Positions 1 to 11,029 of a stretch of 64,000 nt of DNA are shown here, piece by piece. Made by a program: the position numbers and the translations under genes. The DNA lies in the NCBI GenBank assembly GCA_020633235.1, contig JACKEA010000010.1, forward strand, positions 30,001 to 94,000. The letters are read 5' to 3'. This stretch comes from Polyangiaceae bacterium. Its GTDB lineage: Bacteria; Myxococcota_A; Polyangia; Polyangiales; Polyangiaceae. The notes beneath the pieces are model-generated. The model did not search any database. It was not told the origin of the DNA and saw nothing but the letters and a program-made list of their open reading frames with translations. Each line of letters begins with the position of its first letter. Within the stretch, counting starts at the first letter, position 1.

Positions 1-989
<989 letters not shown>

Positions 990-1174
990 AAGGCAAACAT
1001 TTGAGCTAGCGCCCGGAGTCCGGGCCGACGAGCTCGAGCAACTGCTCGAGGGACCCTTTACGGGTCATGCAACAGCACTCGTCGTAAAACGACCGAAGTG
1101 CTCGCTGCGAGCGAGCATCACGCGCGCTGTGCGCGTGATTGTGCAGCACCAAAACGCTGTGGACGCCCGACAAT
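990..1174 (+). other. 23S-5S internal transcribed spacer with hairpins
   Basis: No tRNA gene is visible here. Four short perfect stems follow one another: 1033-1039/1044-1050 (CTCGAGC), 1052-1056/1062-1066 (GACCC), 1101-1106/1110-1115 (CTCGCT) and 1117-1125/1131-1139 (ATCACGCGC). Such stems are usual in rRNA precursors and could guide RNase III-type processing. That role is inferred. Confidence 0.6.
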
Positions 1175-1291
1175 TTCCGGTGGCGATATCGAAGAGGCCA
1201 TACCCGATCCCATCTCGAACTCGGAAGTCAAGCTCTTCGGAGCCGATGGTACTGCACGGGCAATCCGTGTGGGAGAGTAGGACGCTGCCGG
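1175..1291 (+). rRNA. rrf: 5S ribosomal RNA
   Basis: The core CCCGATCCCATCTCGAACTC (about 1203-1222) is the universal 5S loop region. The ends TTCCGGTGGCG and CGCTGCCGGGTT pair as the 5S terminal stem, and the length of about 117 nt fits. The gene is followed at once by an intrinsic terminator, so it closes the rRNA operon. Confidence 0.95.
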
Positions 1292-1301
1292 GTTAATACC
1301 C

Positions 1302-1342
1302 AAAGGCCCTGAGCCAGTAGGCTCAGGGCCTTTTTCTATTTT
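1302..1342 (+). terminator. Intrinsic terminator of the rRNA operon
   Basis: A perfect 11-bp stem (GGCCCTGAGCC at 1305-1315 with GGCTCAGGGCC at 1320-1330) closes on the loop AGTA. It is followed by a T-rich tract from 1331 to about 1341. This is a textbook rho-independent terminator. Confidence 0.95.
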
Positions 1343-1394
1343 GTCCGCGAGCACGGCCGAATCCGCGGCGCGTTCTGCTAGCCTCGCGACCCCA

Positions 1395-2783
<1,389 letters not shown>

Positions 2784-2786
2784 ACC

Positions 2787-4516
<1,730 letters not shown>

Positions 4517-4517
<1 letters not shown>

Positions 4518-5143
4518 TGGCGACCGCGAAGCGCCGCTGGATCCGTCACGGTCGCAGCCACGCGCCCAGTGTGGTGGCCAAGACGACCTCGCGCGACGAC
4601 GGCATCCTCGAGGTGCGAGCCCCCTTCCCGGGCTTCTTCCGGGGCGGGCCTGGGCCCGGCTCGTTGGTGGCGCCCAACACGTTGGTGGGGGAGCTCGAGC
4701 TCCTGGGCACCTTGTATGAGGTGTGTAGCGACGAACAAGCCCACGGCCTCGTGGTCGGCGAGATCCCCGCGGTGCGCTCGGCGCGACGCGCGGTGGAGCA
4801 CGGGGAGGCCTTACTGCTGCTCGATCCCAGCGAGGCGGCCGTGCACGCTGCAGAGCTGGAGGCGGAACGCGAGCGCGATCAGCACACCGGATTGGTCTTC
4901 AGTGCCCCGTCCAGCGGACGGTTCTATTCGCGCTCCAGCCCCGACAAGCCGGCCTTCGTCACGGTGGGGGACGTGATCGAGGAGGGGGCGCCGGTGGCGC
5001 TCTTGGAAGTGATGAAGACCTTCCACCGAATCGCCTACGGCGGTGCAGGCCTGCCTCACCGCGCCCGGGTACTGGCCATTTTGGCCAATGATGGCGCGGA
5101 CCTGGAGGTCGGCGACGCCATCCTCGAGGTCGAGCAGGCCTGA
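4517..5143 (+). CDS. Biotin carboxyl carrier protein with two biotinyl-like domains, the first lacking the lysine
   Basis: The 208-residue product carries the biotin that shuttles between the two upstream enzymes. The C-terminal domain (about 125-208) has the biotinylation motif LLEVMKTFHR, with Lys167 as the expected biotin site. An earlier segment (about 32-104) looks like a second copy: LELLGTLYEV aligns with LEVMKTFHRI but has Gly64 where the lysine should be, and it ends in EALLLLDP as the real domain ends in DAILEVEQ. The ATG overlaps the carboxyltransferase stop by one base (TGATG), indicating translational coupling. Carrier function is secure, while the duplicated domain is my reading of the sequence. 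Confidence 0.88.
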
Positions 5144-5229
5144 CCCCAGCGGATTCCTTAACGGACGCAGGGCGTTGTTTCCGGGAGGTGGGCCAGCTCG
5201 GTCCGCTGGCGCTACCCTTTCCGCCCTCG

Positions 5230-7605
5230 ATGCGCCGTTCGGTCAAGATCGCCCTGTTCGCGACTCCCGTCGCCCTCGCCACCCTGGCGGGGGGCTTCGC
5301 TCCAATGGTGCGCGCTAAAGCCGAGGCGAAAGCGGAGGCGCGAGGTGCGACCCTCACCGTGGGATCCGTTCGTCCCGGTGCTGGGCGGGTCTGGCTCCGG
5401 GACGTCGTGGTGCACTTCGCGGACATCCCCGCGCTCGAGACCCATCTCGACGCCATCGAGGTGAACGTCACCCCGAGCCTCGGGGTGCGGAGCGTGGCCG
5501 TTCATGGCGGCACTGTCGTGATTCGAGGCAGCGCCGCCGAGCTCCGGGAGCAGATCAGCGCTTGGCGCCAGAAGCGGGGCGCGAGCAGCAAGGGCGGAAC
5601 GAGCAGCACCACCTACACTGCCGATGGCCTCCGATTGGTTTGGCACGACGCGGAAGCGGGCGGCCCGCCGCAGCGCGTCTGGGGCCTCGCTTACCGACGG
5701 TCCGACGCGGGCGAGCGGATCACGGCGGATCTCGCCCGGGTCGACGTCCGTGGCGTACGCGTGGAAGCGCTGAAGCCCGCGGTCGAGCTCGCACGCAAGG
5801 ACGGACGCCGCGTCCTCGAGCGCCTCAGCGCGGAGTCCGTGCTCGCGACCCTCGATCTCGATGGCGCCGCCCACGACCTGATGCCCGCCGACGGGCCCAC
5901 GGAGACGAGCCCCACGAAGCCCGCCCAGCAGCTCGAGCCCGCCAAGGGGGCGAAGGACAAGACGGCGCTCGGAGCCAAGAGCCGCCTGCGACGGCTGATC
6001 GCCTTGGCGCCGGAGCGCGGCCCCAAGATCCGTCGTGCCTTCGATCGCGTGGCGCAGCTCGCGGCGGTCGGGCTGCCAGCGTCGGGAGAGCTGGACCTGT
6101 CCGGCCTGCGGCTCAAGCTTCGGCGCAACGGAGAGACGCTCAACCTCGGCCCCGCGCGGCTACGGGTGAAACGTGACGAGCAGTCCGTTCACGCCAGCTT
6201 GGTGCCCGGAGAGCAAGCGAAGCAGCCGGTACGCGTCGACCTATCGCTTCCGCTGGGCGAGGGCGAGGTGGAGATCAAGGCCTCGGGGGGACCCATCGGC
6301 CTGTCGTTGCTGGGGATCCAGGAGGGGGATCTCGGCCTCACCAACGTCGAGGGTGCACAGCTCGAGATCCGCAGCACCGCGGTGCTTTCGGCGGACGGAA
6401 AGAAGCTCCGCGGTTTCGGCTCCGGCAAGCTCACGGGGCTCGGGATCGACAAGCGTTGGCTCGCTTCCAAGCCGGTGAGCGGCATCGACTTCGGTTGGCG
6501 GGGCCGCGGGGAGGTCCAGCTGGACGGCTCTCGCATGGACATCCAGGAGGGTGAGCTCGACGTCGGCAAGGTTCGAATGGACCTCAAGGGCTACGTGGAG
6601 CGCTTCCTGGAGAAGGACGAGGAGCAGGCCAAGATCGTTCTCGAAGGGGGCGTCCCCCTCGCATCGTGCCAATCGATGCTCGATTCCACTCCGGAAGGGC
6701 TCGCGCCGCTGCTGAACGGCATGCGAGCGAGCGGGACCTTCGCTTTCGATGGTCGGCTGGAGCTCGACACCCGCCGGCCCCAGGACGTGGTCACCCGCTT
6801 CAACGTGACCAACGAGTGTCGCATCACCGCCACCTCCGCGGATGTCGCCCCCCGCCGCTTCCGTTCCACCTGGACTCGCGACGTGAAGGACGCGAGCGGT
6901 AGGATGGTGCAGATCCAGAGCGGTCCGGGCTCTCTGGGCTGGACGCCTCGCGGGGCGATCTCCCGGCACATGGAGACGGCCGTGCTCATCTGCGAAGACG
7001 GAGCCTTCTTCCGCCATCACGGCTTCGATCACGAGGCCATCACCAACTCCATTCGCGAGAACCTCAAGGCCGGCCGCTTCGTGCGGGGGGCGAGCACCAT
7101 CAGCATGCAGCTCGCCAAGAACCTGTACTTACCCAAGGAGAAGACAGTCTCGCGCAAGCTGCAGGAGGCCGTCCTGACTCAGCTCTTGGAGCAGGAGCTG
7201 ACGAAGGACGAGATCATGGAGCTTTACCTGAACGTCATCGAGTTCGGTCCCGGGATCTACGGCATCGGTCCCGCGGCGGCGTATTACTTCAACGCCACGC
7301 CGAGCCAGCTCTCGCTAGGGCAAGCACTGTACTTGGCGAGCATATTGCCGAACCCGAAGCGGCAGTACTTTGGCGCGGATGGGCGAGTGACGCCTGGTTG
7401 GTCCGGCTACCTCCGCAAGCTGATGCACATTGCCGCGAAGATACATCGTGTCAGTGAGGACGAGCTGGCCGACGCCCTCAGCGAGCAGGTGACGTTCAAA
7501 GTGCCGTACTCGCCGCGACTACCGCGAGAAGACGAAGAAGGCGAGGTCGCGGGAGCGAGCGGCAGTGCCGAACCGGCGCAACCCGCTGATTCCGCGACGT
7601 ACTGA
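5230..7605 (+). CDS. GT51 peptidoglycan glycosyltransferase with long AsmA-like N-terminal region, no transpeptidase
   Basis: The C-terminal quarter is a complete GT51 (penicillin-binding-protein glycosyltransferase) domain. It shows catalytic EDGAFFRHHGFD with Glu589, GASTISMQLAKN, RKLQEAVLTQLLEQ, KDEIMELYLN and ALYLASILPNPKR. No SxxK/SxN/KTG transpeptidase motifs follow; the protein ends shortly after at residue 791. The first 550 residues begin with an N-terminal membrane helix (VKIALFATPVALATLAGG) and then a beta-rich, AsmA/DUF-like periplasmic stretch repeating 'D-G-x-x-L' style strands. ATG 5230 is preferred over an upstream GTG because the signal-anchor begins there. It probably polymerises glycan strands at the inner membrane. 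The role of the N-terminal part is unknown. Confidence 0.88.
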   Translation: MRRSVKIALFATPVALATLAGGFAPMVRAKAEAKAEARGATLTVGSVRPGAGRVWLRDVVVHFADIPALETHLDAIEVNVTPSLGVRSVAVHGGTVVIRGSAAELREQISAWRQKRGASSKGGTSSTTYTADGLRLVWHDAEAGGPPQRVWGLAYRRSDAGERITADLARVDVRGVRVEALKPAVELARKDGRRVLERLSAESVLATLDLDGAAHDLMPADGPTETSPTKPAQQLEPAKGAKDKTALGAKSRLRRLIALAPERGPKIRRAFDRVAQLAAVGLPASGELDLSGLRLKLRRNGETLNLGPARLRVKRDEQSVHASLVPGEQAKQPVRVDLSLPLGEGEVEIKASGGPIGLSLLGIQEGDLGLTNVEGAQLEIRSTAVLSADGKKLRGFGSGKLTGLGIDKRWLASKPVSGIDFGWRGRGEVQLDGSRMDIQEGELDVGKVRMDLKGYVERFLEKDEEQAKIVLEGGVPLASCQSMLDSTPEGLAPLLNGMRASGTFAFDGRLELDTRRPQDVVTRFNVTNECRITATSADVAPRRFRSTWTRDVKDASGRMVQIQSGPGSLGWTPRGAISRHMETAVLICEDGAFFRHHGFDHEAITNSIRENLKAGRFVRGASTISMQLAKNLYLPKEKTVSRKLQEAVLTQLLEQELTKDEIMELYLNVIEFGPGIYGIGPAAAYYFNATPSQLSLGQALYLASILPNPKRQYFGADGRVTPGWSGYLRKLMHIAAKIHRVSEDELADALSEQVTFKVPYSPRLPREDEEGEVAGASGSAEPAQPADSATY

Positions 7606-7641
7606 CCAAAAAGAAAAACGGAAGCTGCGACGGAGAGAGCG

Positions 7642-8106
7642 CTACTTCTCTCCTGCGGCGCGCAGCTTGGCGAAGAACGCCTGCAAGCGCGCGCGGGACT
7701 CTTCGAGCAAAACACCGGGAGTGACGTCGAAGCGGTGGTTGAGGCGAGCGTCGCGTCCGATGGAGAACAGTGTGTCTATGGCGCCCGCTTTGGGATCACT
7801 CGCGCCGTAGACCAACCGCTTGATGCGGGCGTTGACCAGCGCTCCCGCGCACATCGGGCAGGGTTCCAGCGTCACGTACAGGGTGGCGCCCTCGAGGCGC
7901 CAGTGCCCGATGCGGCGCGCGGCGGCTCGCAGCGCTACCAGCTCGGCGTGACCGGTGGGATCCCCATCCAGCTCTCGACGGTTCTCGCCCCGGGCCAGCT
8001 CCTGGCCTTCCGCGTTCACGATGACGCAGCCGATGGGCACGTCCCCGTGGCTCGCCGCGAGGTCCGCCTGCTCCAGGGCAAGCTGCATCCAGCTCGAGTC
8101 GGTCAT
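7642..8106 (-). CDS. tadA: tRNA-specific adenosine deaminase TadA
   Basis: TadA converts A34 of tRNA-Arg(ACG) to inosine so one tRNA reads CGU, CGC and CGA. The 154-residue product has the cytidine/deoxycytidylate deaminase zinc site: HAELVAL (His and catalytic Glu) and EPCPMCAGAL (PCxxC). The start is ATG at 8106; a TTG two codons upstream is less likely. The coding sequence begins only a few bases after the T-tract of the terminator that ends the tRNA-Arg(ACG) transcript, so the enzyme lies directly downstream of its own substrate gene. It converges on the GT51 gene. Confidence 0.96.
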   Translation of the reverse strand: MTDSSWMQLALEQADLAASHGDVPIGCVIVNAEGQELARGENRRELDGDPTGHAELVALRAAARRIGHWRLEGATLYVTLEPCPMCAGALVNARIKRLVYGASDPKAGAIDTLFSIGRDARLNHRFDVTPGVLLEESRARLQAFFAKLRAAGEK

Positions 8107-8109
8107 GAC

Positions 8110-8145
8110 CAAAGAAAAAGCCCGTGGCGGGTTTTGCCACGGGCC
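8110..8145 (-). terminator. Intrinsic terminator between tRNA-Arg and tadA
   Basis: Read on the minus strand, a perfect 9-bp stem (8136-8144 with 8120-8128, GCCCGTGGC/GCCACGGGC) is followed by TTTTTCTTT. It would end the tRNA transcript. Read-through would put this hairpin in the leader of tadA, whose ATG is at 8106. Confidence 0.85.
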
Positions 8146-8149
8146 TTCG

Positions 8150-8223
8150 CGCGCCCGGAAGGATTCGAACCTCCGACCCTCGGTTCCGTAGACCGATGCT
8201 CTATCCAGCTGAGCTACGGGCGC
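8150..8223 (-). tRNA. tRNA-Arg (anticodon ACG)
   Basis: A full cloverleaf can be drawn on the minus strand. The acceptor arms are GCGCCCG (8217-8223) and CGGGCGC (8151-8157), the D arm is GCTC/GAGC, the anticodon stem is TCGGT/ACCGA and the T loop is TTCGAAT. The seven-base anticodon loop CTACGGA places ACG at 8187-8189. CCA is not encoded. The ACG anticodon requires A-to-I editing by TadA, whose gene is next door. Confidence 0.97.
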
Positions 8224-8235
8224 TCAGGGCTCGCC

Positions 8236-8263
8236 GGTATAGCACGACCGGCCTCCGCCACAA
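8236..8263 (-). promoter_or_regulatory. Sigma-70-type promoter of tRNA-Arg(ACG)
   Basis: On the minus strand TTGTGG (8258-8263) and TATACC (8236-8241) are spaced by 16 bp. The predicted start near 8229 lies about six bases before the mature tRNA 5' end at 8223. Confidence 0.6.
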
Positions 8264-8330
8264 CCGAAGAAAATACCCGCAAAAACCGCGCACAACCGCC
8301 GGGTTTTCAGGCGCGGTAGGCTGGTTGGCC

Positions 8331-9134
8331 GTGACCCCTTCCGCTCCCATCACCCTGTGCGGCTCCCTGAGCCGCTACCCCGTGTCCCTGGGCGCCGCCA
8401 TGCACTTGGCGGGATACCGCGCGTTGGGGCTTTCGTTCACCTATGTCCCCTTCGCGGTGGAGGACCTGGAAGGCGCGCTGGCTGGCATGCGGGCTCTGAG
8501 GATCCGGGGCTTCGGTGTCAGCATGCCGTACAAGCTGAACGTCATCCCGCTATTGGACCGCCTCGATCCTCTGGCCGCCCGCATCGGCGCCGTGAACACC
8601 ATCGTGAACGACGACGGCACTCTGGTGGGACACAACACCGACGCTTGGGGCGCTGCGCGCGCGCTTTCGGAGGTGATGGAGCTCCAGGGGCGGCACGCCA
8701 CGATCATCGGCGCGGGGGGCGCAGCGCGGGCAGTGGCGTACTCGCTGAAGCAGGAAGGGATGCGGCTGCACATCGTCAATCGCACGCCTGAAAAGGCCGA
8801 GCGCCTGGCGGACGGCTTGGGAGTGAGCGCGGGGGCCCTCGACTCGGTGAACCCGGAGGACGCAGTGATCAACTGCTCGAGCGCGGGGATGTCGGAGTAT
8901 GGAGCGTCCAGCCCGCTCGCCAGCACGTGTCTGCGGCCAGGGCTGGTCGTGATGGACATCGTCTACAAGCCAGTCCGCACCCGGCTCTTGGCCGAGGCGG
9001 AGGCCGCGGGGGCGACCACGGTTTCCGGTGCCCGTATGCTGCTGCATCAGGCCTGTCGTCAGTTCGAGCTCTACACGGGCCAAGCGGCGCCCCTTACGGC
9101 CATGGATGACGCGCTGCGGCAGCAGCTCGAGTAG
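8331..9134 (+). CDS. aroE: Shikimate dehydrogenase
   Basis: AroE reduces 3-dehydroshikimate to shikimate with NADPH in aromatic amino acid synthesis. The 267-residue product shows the substrate-binding SLSRYPVSLGAAMH region and the GVSMPYK motif carrying the catalytic Lys. GAVNTIV, the GHNTDAWG segment, the nucleotide-binding GAGGAARAVAY loop and the NRT motif that marks NADPH preference are also present. GTG 8331 is chosen because the frame upstream overlaps the tRNA gene and family similarity begins at ITLCGSLS. A TAGGCT hexamer about 8 bp before the start may be the -10 of a near-leaderless transcript. Confidence 0.92.
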   Translation: MTPSAPITLCGSLSRYPVSLGAAMHLAGYRALGLSFTYVPFAVEDLEGALAGMRALRIRGFGVSMPYKLNVIPLLDRLDPLAARIGAVNTIVNDDGTLVGHNTDAWGAARALSEVMELQGRHATIIGAGGAARAVAYSLKQEGMRLHIVNRTPEKAERLADGLGVSAGALDSVNPEDAVINCSSAGMSEYGASSPLASTCLRPGLVVMDIVYKPVRTRLLAEAEAAGATTVSGARMLLHQACRQFELYTGQAAPLTAMDDALRQQLE

Positions 9135-9295
9135 TCGCCTGTCCGATATGTGCCTACACCTCGCAAAGGTTGCACAGGCGTCCAAGGGGCATGACACGAA
9201 CGCCAGGGCTTGCGCCCGGCGGGTTTCGTGTACAGCAGGCGTTCTGGGGAGATTCTGAGGAGATTCCCGGCAGTTACGTGCGGGCCACGGAATCG

Positions 9296-9311
9296 TGGCA
9301 CGGAGACTGCT
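9296..9311 (+). promoter_or_regulatory. Sigma-54 (RpoN) promoter
   Basis: TGGCACGGAGACTGCT matches the -24/-12 consensus TGGCACGNNNNTTGCW at 11 of 12 fixed positions, with the GG and GC doublets in exact spacing. The predicted transcription start is near 9322. No open reading frame of note follows before the minus-strand gene at 9582, so the product is probably a non-coding RNA. Confidence 0.75.
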
Positions 9312-9321
9312 TAAGCACGGA

Positions 9322-9545
9322 CAACTTGTGACGGCTTGGGCTACGGCCTGGGCTGGCTTTTCGAGAGGTCAGGTATCAGCTGCCGCTCGAACTAAGGCTT
9401 AGGGCCCCGGGGATGGGGTGCCAGTGATTGGGCTTCGCTTAGCGCTTACTCTCTTTCTTCGGCTCTTCTTGAATTAGCTTTAGCTCTTAAACAGCTTTTT
9501 TTCAGCGATGACCCGACGGGCTTTCCGCCGGGTCTTCGTGATTTT
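9322..9545 (+). ncRNA. Candidate sigma-54-dependent small RNA
   Basis: This gene-free stretch of 9135-9581 starts with a strong sigma-54 promoter. It ends with a hairpin (GACCCGACGG at 9510-9519 against CCGCCGGGTC at about 9525-9534, one mismatch, extended by CGA/TTCG) followed by a short T-rich end (GATTTTGT). A T-run at about 9497-9502 precedes it. No start codon with ribosome binding site and convincing frame was seen. Myxococcus is known to make a sigma-54-driven regulatory RNA (Pxr), but I cannot show that this sequence is related to it. The rest of the gap, 9135-9295, holds nothing I recognise. Confidence 0.45.
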
Positions 9546-9581
9546 GTCTACGGGCTTCGAGGGTCTGACGTTTCAACCCAG

Positions 9582-10112
9582 CTATGGATTTGAACCGTCA
9601 CCTGCCTTCGGGGATTCCCCGCGGGGCAAGCCAAACAGGTGGTCCGCCACCGCTTCGGCGTGACAGCGCGCACACAGGGCGACGGAGCCCTCTTGCACGC
9701 GCCCATCGGCACGCACTCTGCTGAAGCGCCAGTCGCCGCCCTTCTTCTCCATGACGTAGATGGGGCCCGGCTTTCCTCGCGTGGCGTCCTGGTGGAAGGC
9801 GGCGATGACGGCTCCCTCGGGCATCACTGCGCCGGGGCGAAGTGCCGCATAGGCCTCCCGCGCGTTCGGGCTCACGCGCACGGAGAGCGTCCAGCGACCG
9901 CCCGCATGGCCGCGGCTGGTGAAGGGCTCGTCATTGACGCTGGGCCAGGACTCGGCGTCGTCGAGGGCCGACCAGCGGACCACTGGCCGGGGTTTGGCCG
10001 CGCGGCGAGTCGGGGCGCCCTCGGCGACCACGGAAGCGCCGGGGTAGCCGTGCGTGGTGCTCGAAGCACAACCTGCCAGAGCGACGCCAACAATGAGGGA
10101 TCGAGCGCGCAC
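9582..10112 (-). CDS. Cytochrome P460-like c-type haem lipoprotein
   Basis: The 176-residue product starts with a lipoprotein signal (ARSLIVGVALAGC, Cys about 15) and then a low-complexity linker. The C-terminal half resembles the cytochrome P460 fold: the strand YVMEKKGGDWRFSRV is followed by a single haem-attachment site CARCH near the end and then AEAVADHLFGLP. P460-family proteins bind haem c, sometimes with a Lys cross-link, and oxidise or bind small nitrogen species, but many are of unknown role. The gene is divergent from a PDZ-thioredoxin lipoprotein with 26 bp between starts, so both may serve envelope redox chemistry. Confidence 0.7.
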   Translation of the reverse strand: MRARSLIVGVALAGCASSTTHGYPGASVVAEGAPTRRAAKPRPVVRWSALDDAESWPSVNDEPFTSRGHAGGRWTLSVRVSPNAREAYAALRPGAVMPEGAVIAAFHQDATRGKPGPIYVMEKKGGDWRFSRVRADGRVQEGSVALCARCHAEAVADHLFGLPRGESPKAGDGSNP

Positions 10113-10138
10113 GGCGGCCGCATGGTACCACGTGCATC

Positions 10139-11026
10139 ATGGCGCTCCGCGGTTTGCTGGCTCTCGCGCTGTTCGTCAGCGGTTGCACCGAGCCCTCGCC
10201 GCCGCCCGCGAAGTCGCCTTCGTTTGCCGCCCTCGAACAACGGATGGCGGTAAGTGTCGGAGCGCCGGAAGCCGTCGAACCGGAGCCGACGACACGCAGC
10301 GAGCGGGGGTGGCTTGGCGTGGAGCTCTCGGCGACCCCGTCGGACCGTCCCGGCGTGGCGGTGCGCTCGGTGATCCGCAATTCGCCGGCGGAGCACGCTG
10401 GGCTTCGCGATGGCGACGTGATCCTGCGCGTGGACGGCCAGGACGTGCACACGCCAGACGACGTGGTCCGCCTCGTGGGAGACAACCCTGCCGGCGCCCG
10501 CGTGGGAGTCTCCTTCGCCCGCGGCAGCGACCAGCGCATGCTCCAGGTGCGGCTGGGGCCCGCCCCCGACGACGACGGCGTGATGCGCATGCGGTACGTG
10601 GGCGCGCCGGCGCCCGCCCTGGTCCAGCTGCAGACGGTGCAAGGTAGCGTGACGCCGACCAAGAACGCGCTGCAAGGCAAGGTCGTGGTGCTGGAGTTCT
10701 GGGCGTCGTGGTGCGCCGTGTGTCGCTTTCTGGTGCCGAAGATGAACGAGTGGCACGACCGCTTCGGGATGCAGGGTGTGGAGGTATTGGGGGTCACCAC
10801 CGAGCCCGTGGTTCCCGCGGCCCAGGCGGCGAGTCAGCTGGGGATGGGCTATCCCATCGCATCGGACAACAGCGGCAAGACCACCGAGGCCTATCGCGCC
10901 AACGCGCTACCCACGCTGTTCGTCCTCGATCGCAAAGGCATCGTCCGAGACGTCGTGGTCGGCTACTCGTCGGACCGTATTGCCCACATGGAGACGGTGA
11001 TCGACAAGTTGGTCGCGGAACCCTGA
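10139..11026 (+). CDS. PDZ-thioredoxin fusion lipoprotein (TlpA-like)
   Basis: The 295-residue product has a lipoprotein signal (LLALALFVSGC). A PDZ domain spans about 55-140 (GWLGVELS...GVAVRSVIRNSPAEHAGLRDGDVILRVDG). A TlpA/thioredoxin domain spans about 155-295 with the redox pair in FWASWCAVC and the cis-Pro loop NALPTLFVLD. It is probably anchored on the periplasmic side, reducing or isomerising disulfides of clients that the PDZ domain brings in. The subtilase gene follows after 3 bp, so the two are co-transcribed and the protease could be a client or partner (inference). Confidence 0.88.
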   Translation: MALRGLLALALFVSGCTEPSPPPAKSPSFAALEQRMAVSVGAPEAVEPEPTTRSERGWLGVELSATPSDRPGVAVRSVIRNSPAEHAGLRDGDVILRVDGQDVHTPDDVVRLVGDNPAGARVGVSFARGSDQRMLQVRLGPAPDDDGVMRMRYVGAPAPALVQLQTVQGSVTPTKNALQGKVVVLEFWASWCAVCRFLVPKMNEWHDRFGMQGVEVLGVTTEPVVPAAQAASQLGMGYPIASDNSGKTTEAYRANALPTLFVLDRKGIVRDVVVGYSSDRIAHMETVIDKLVAEP

Positions 11027-11029
11027 GGT

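Noticed and set aside
990..1174. tRNA gene in the 23S-5S spacer
   Set aside because: The hairpins do not form a cloverleaf and no anticodon arm or T loop was found.
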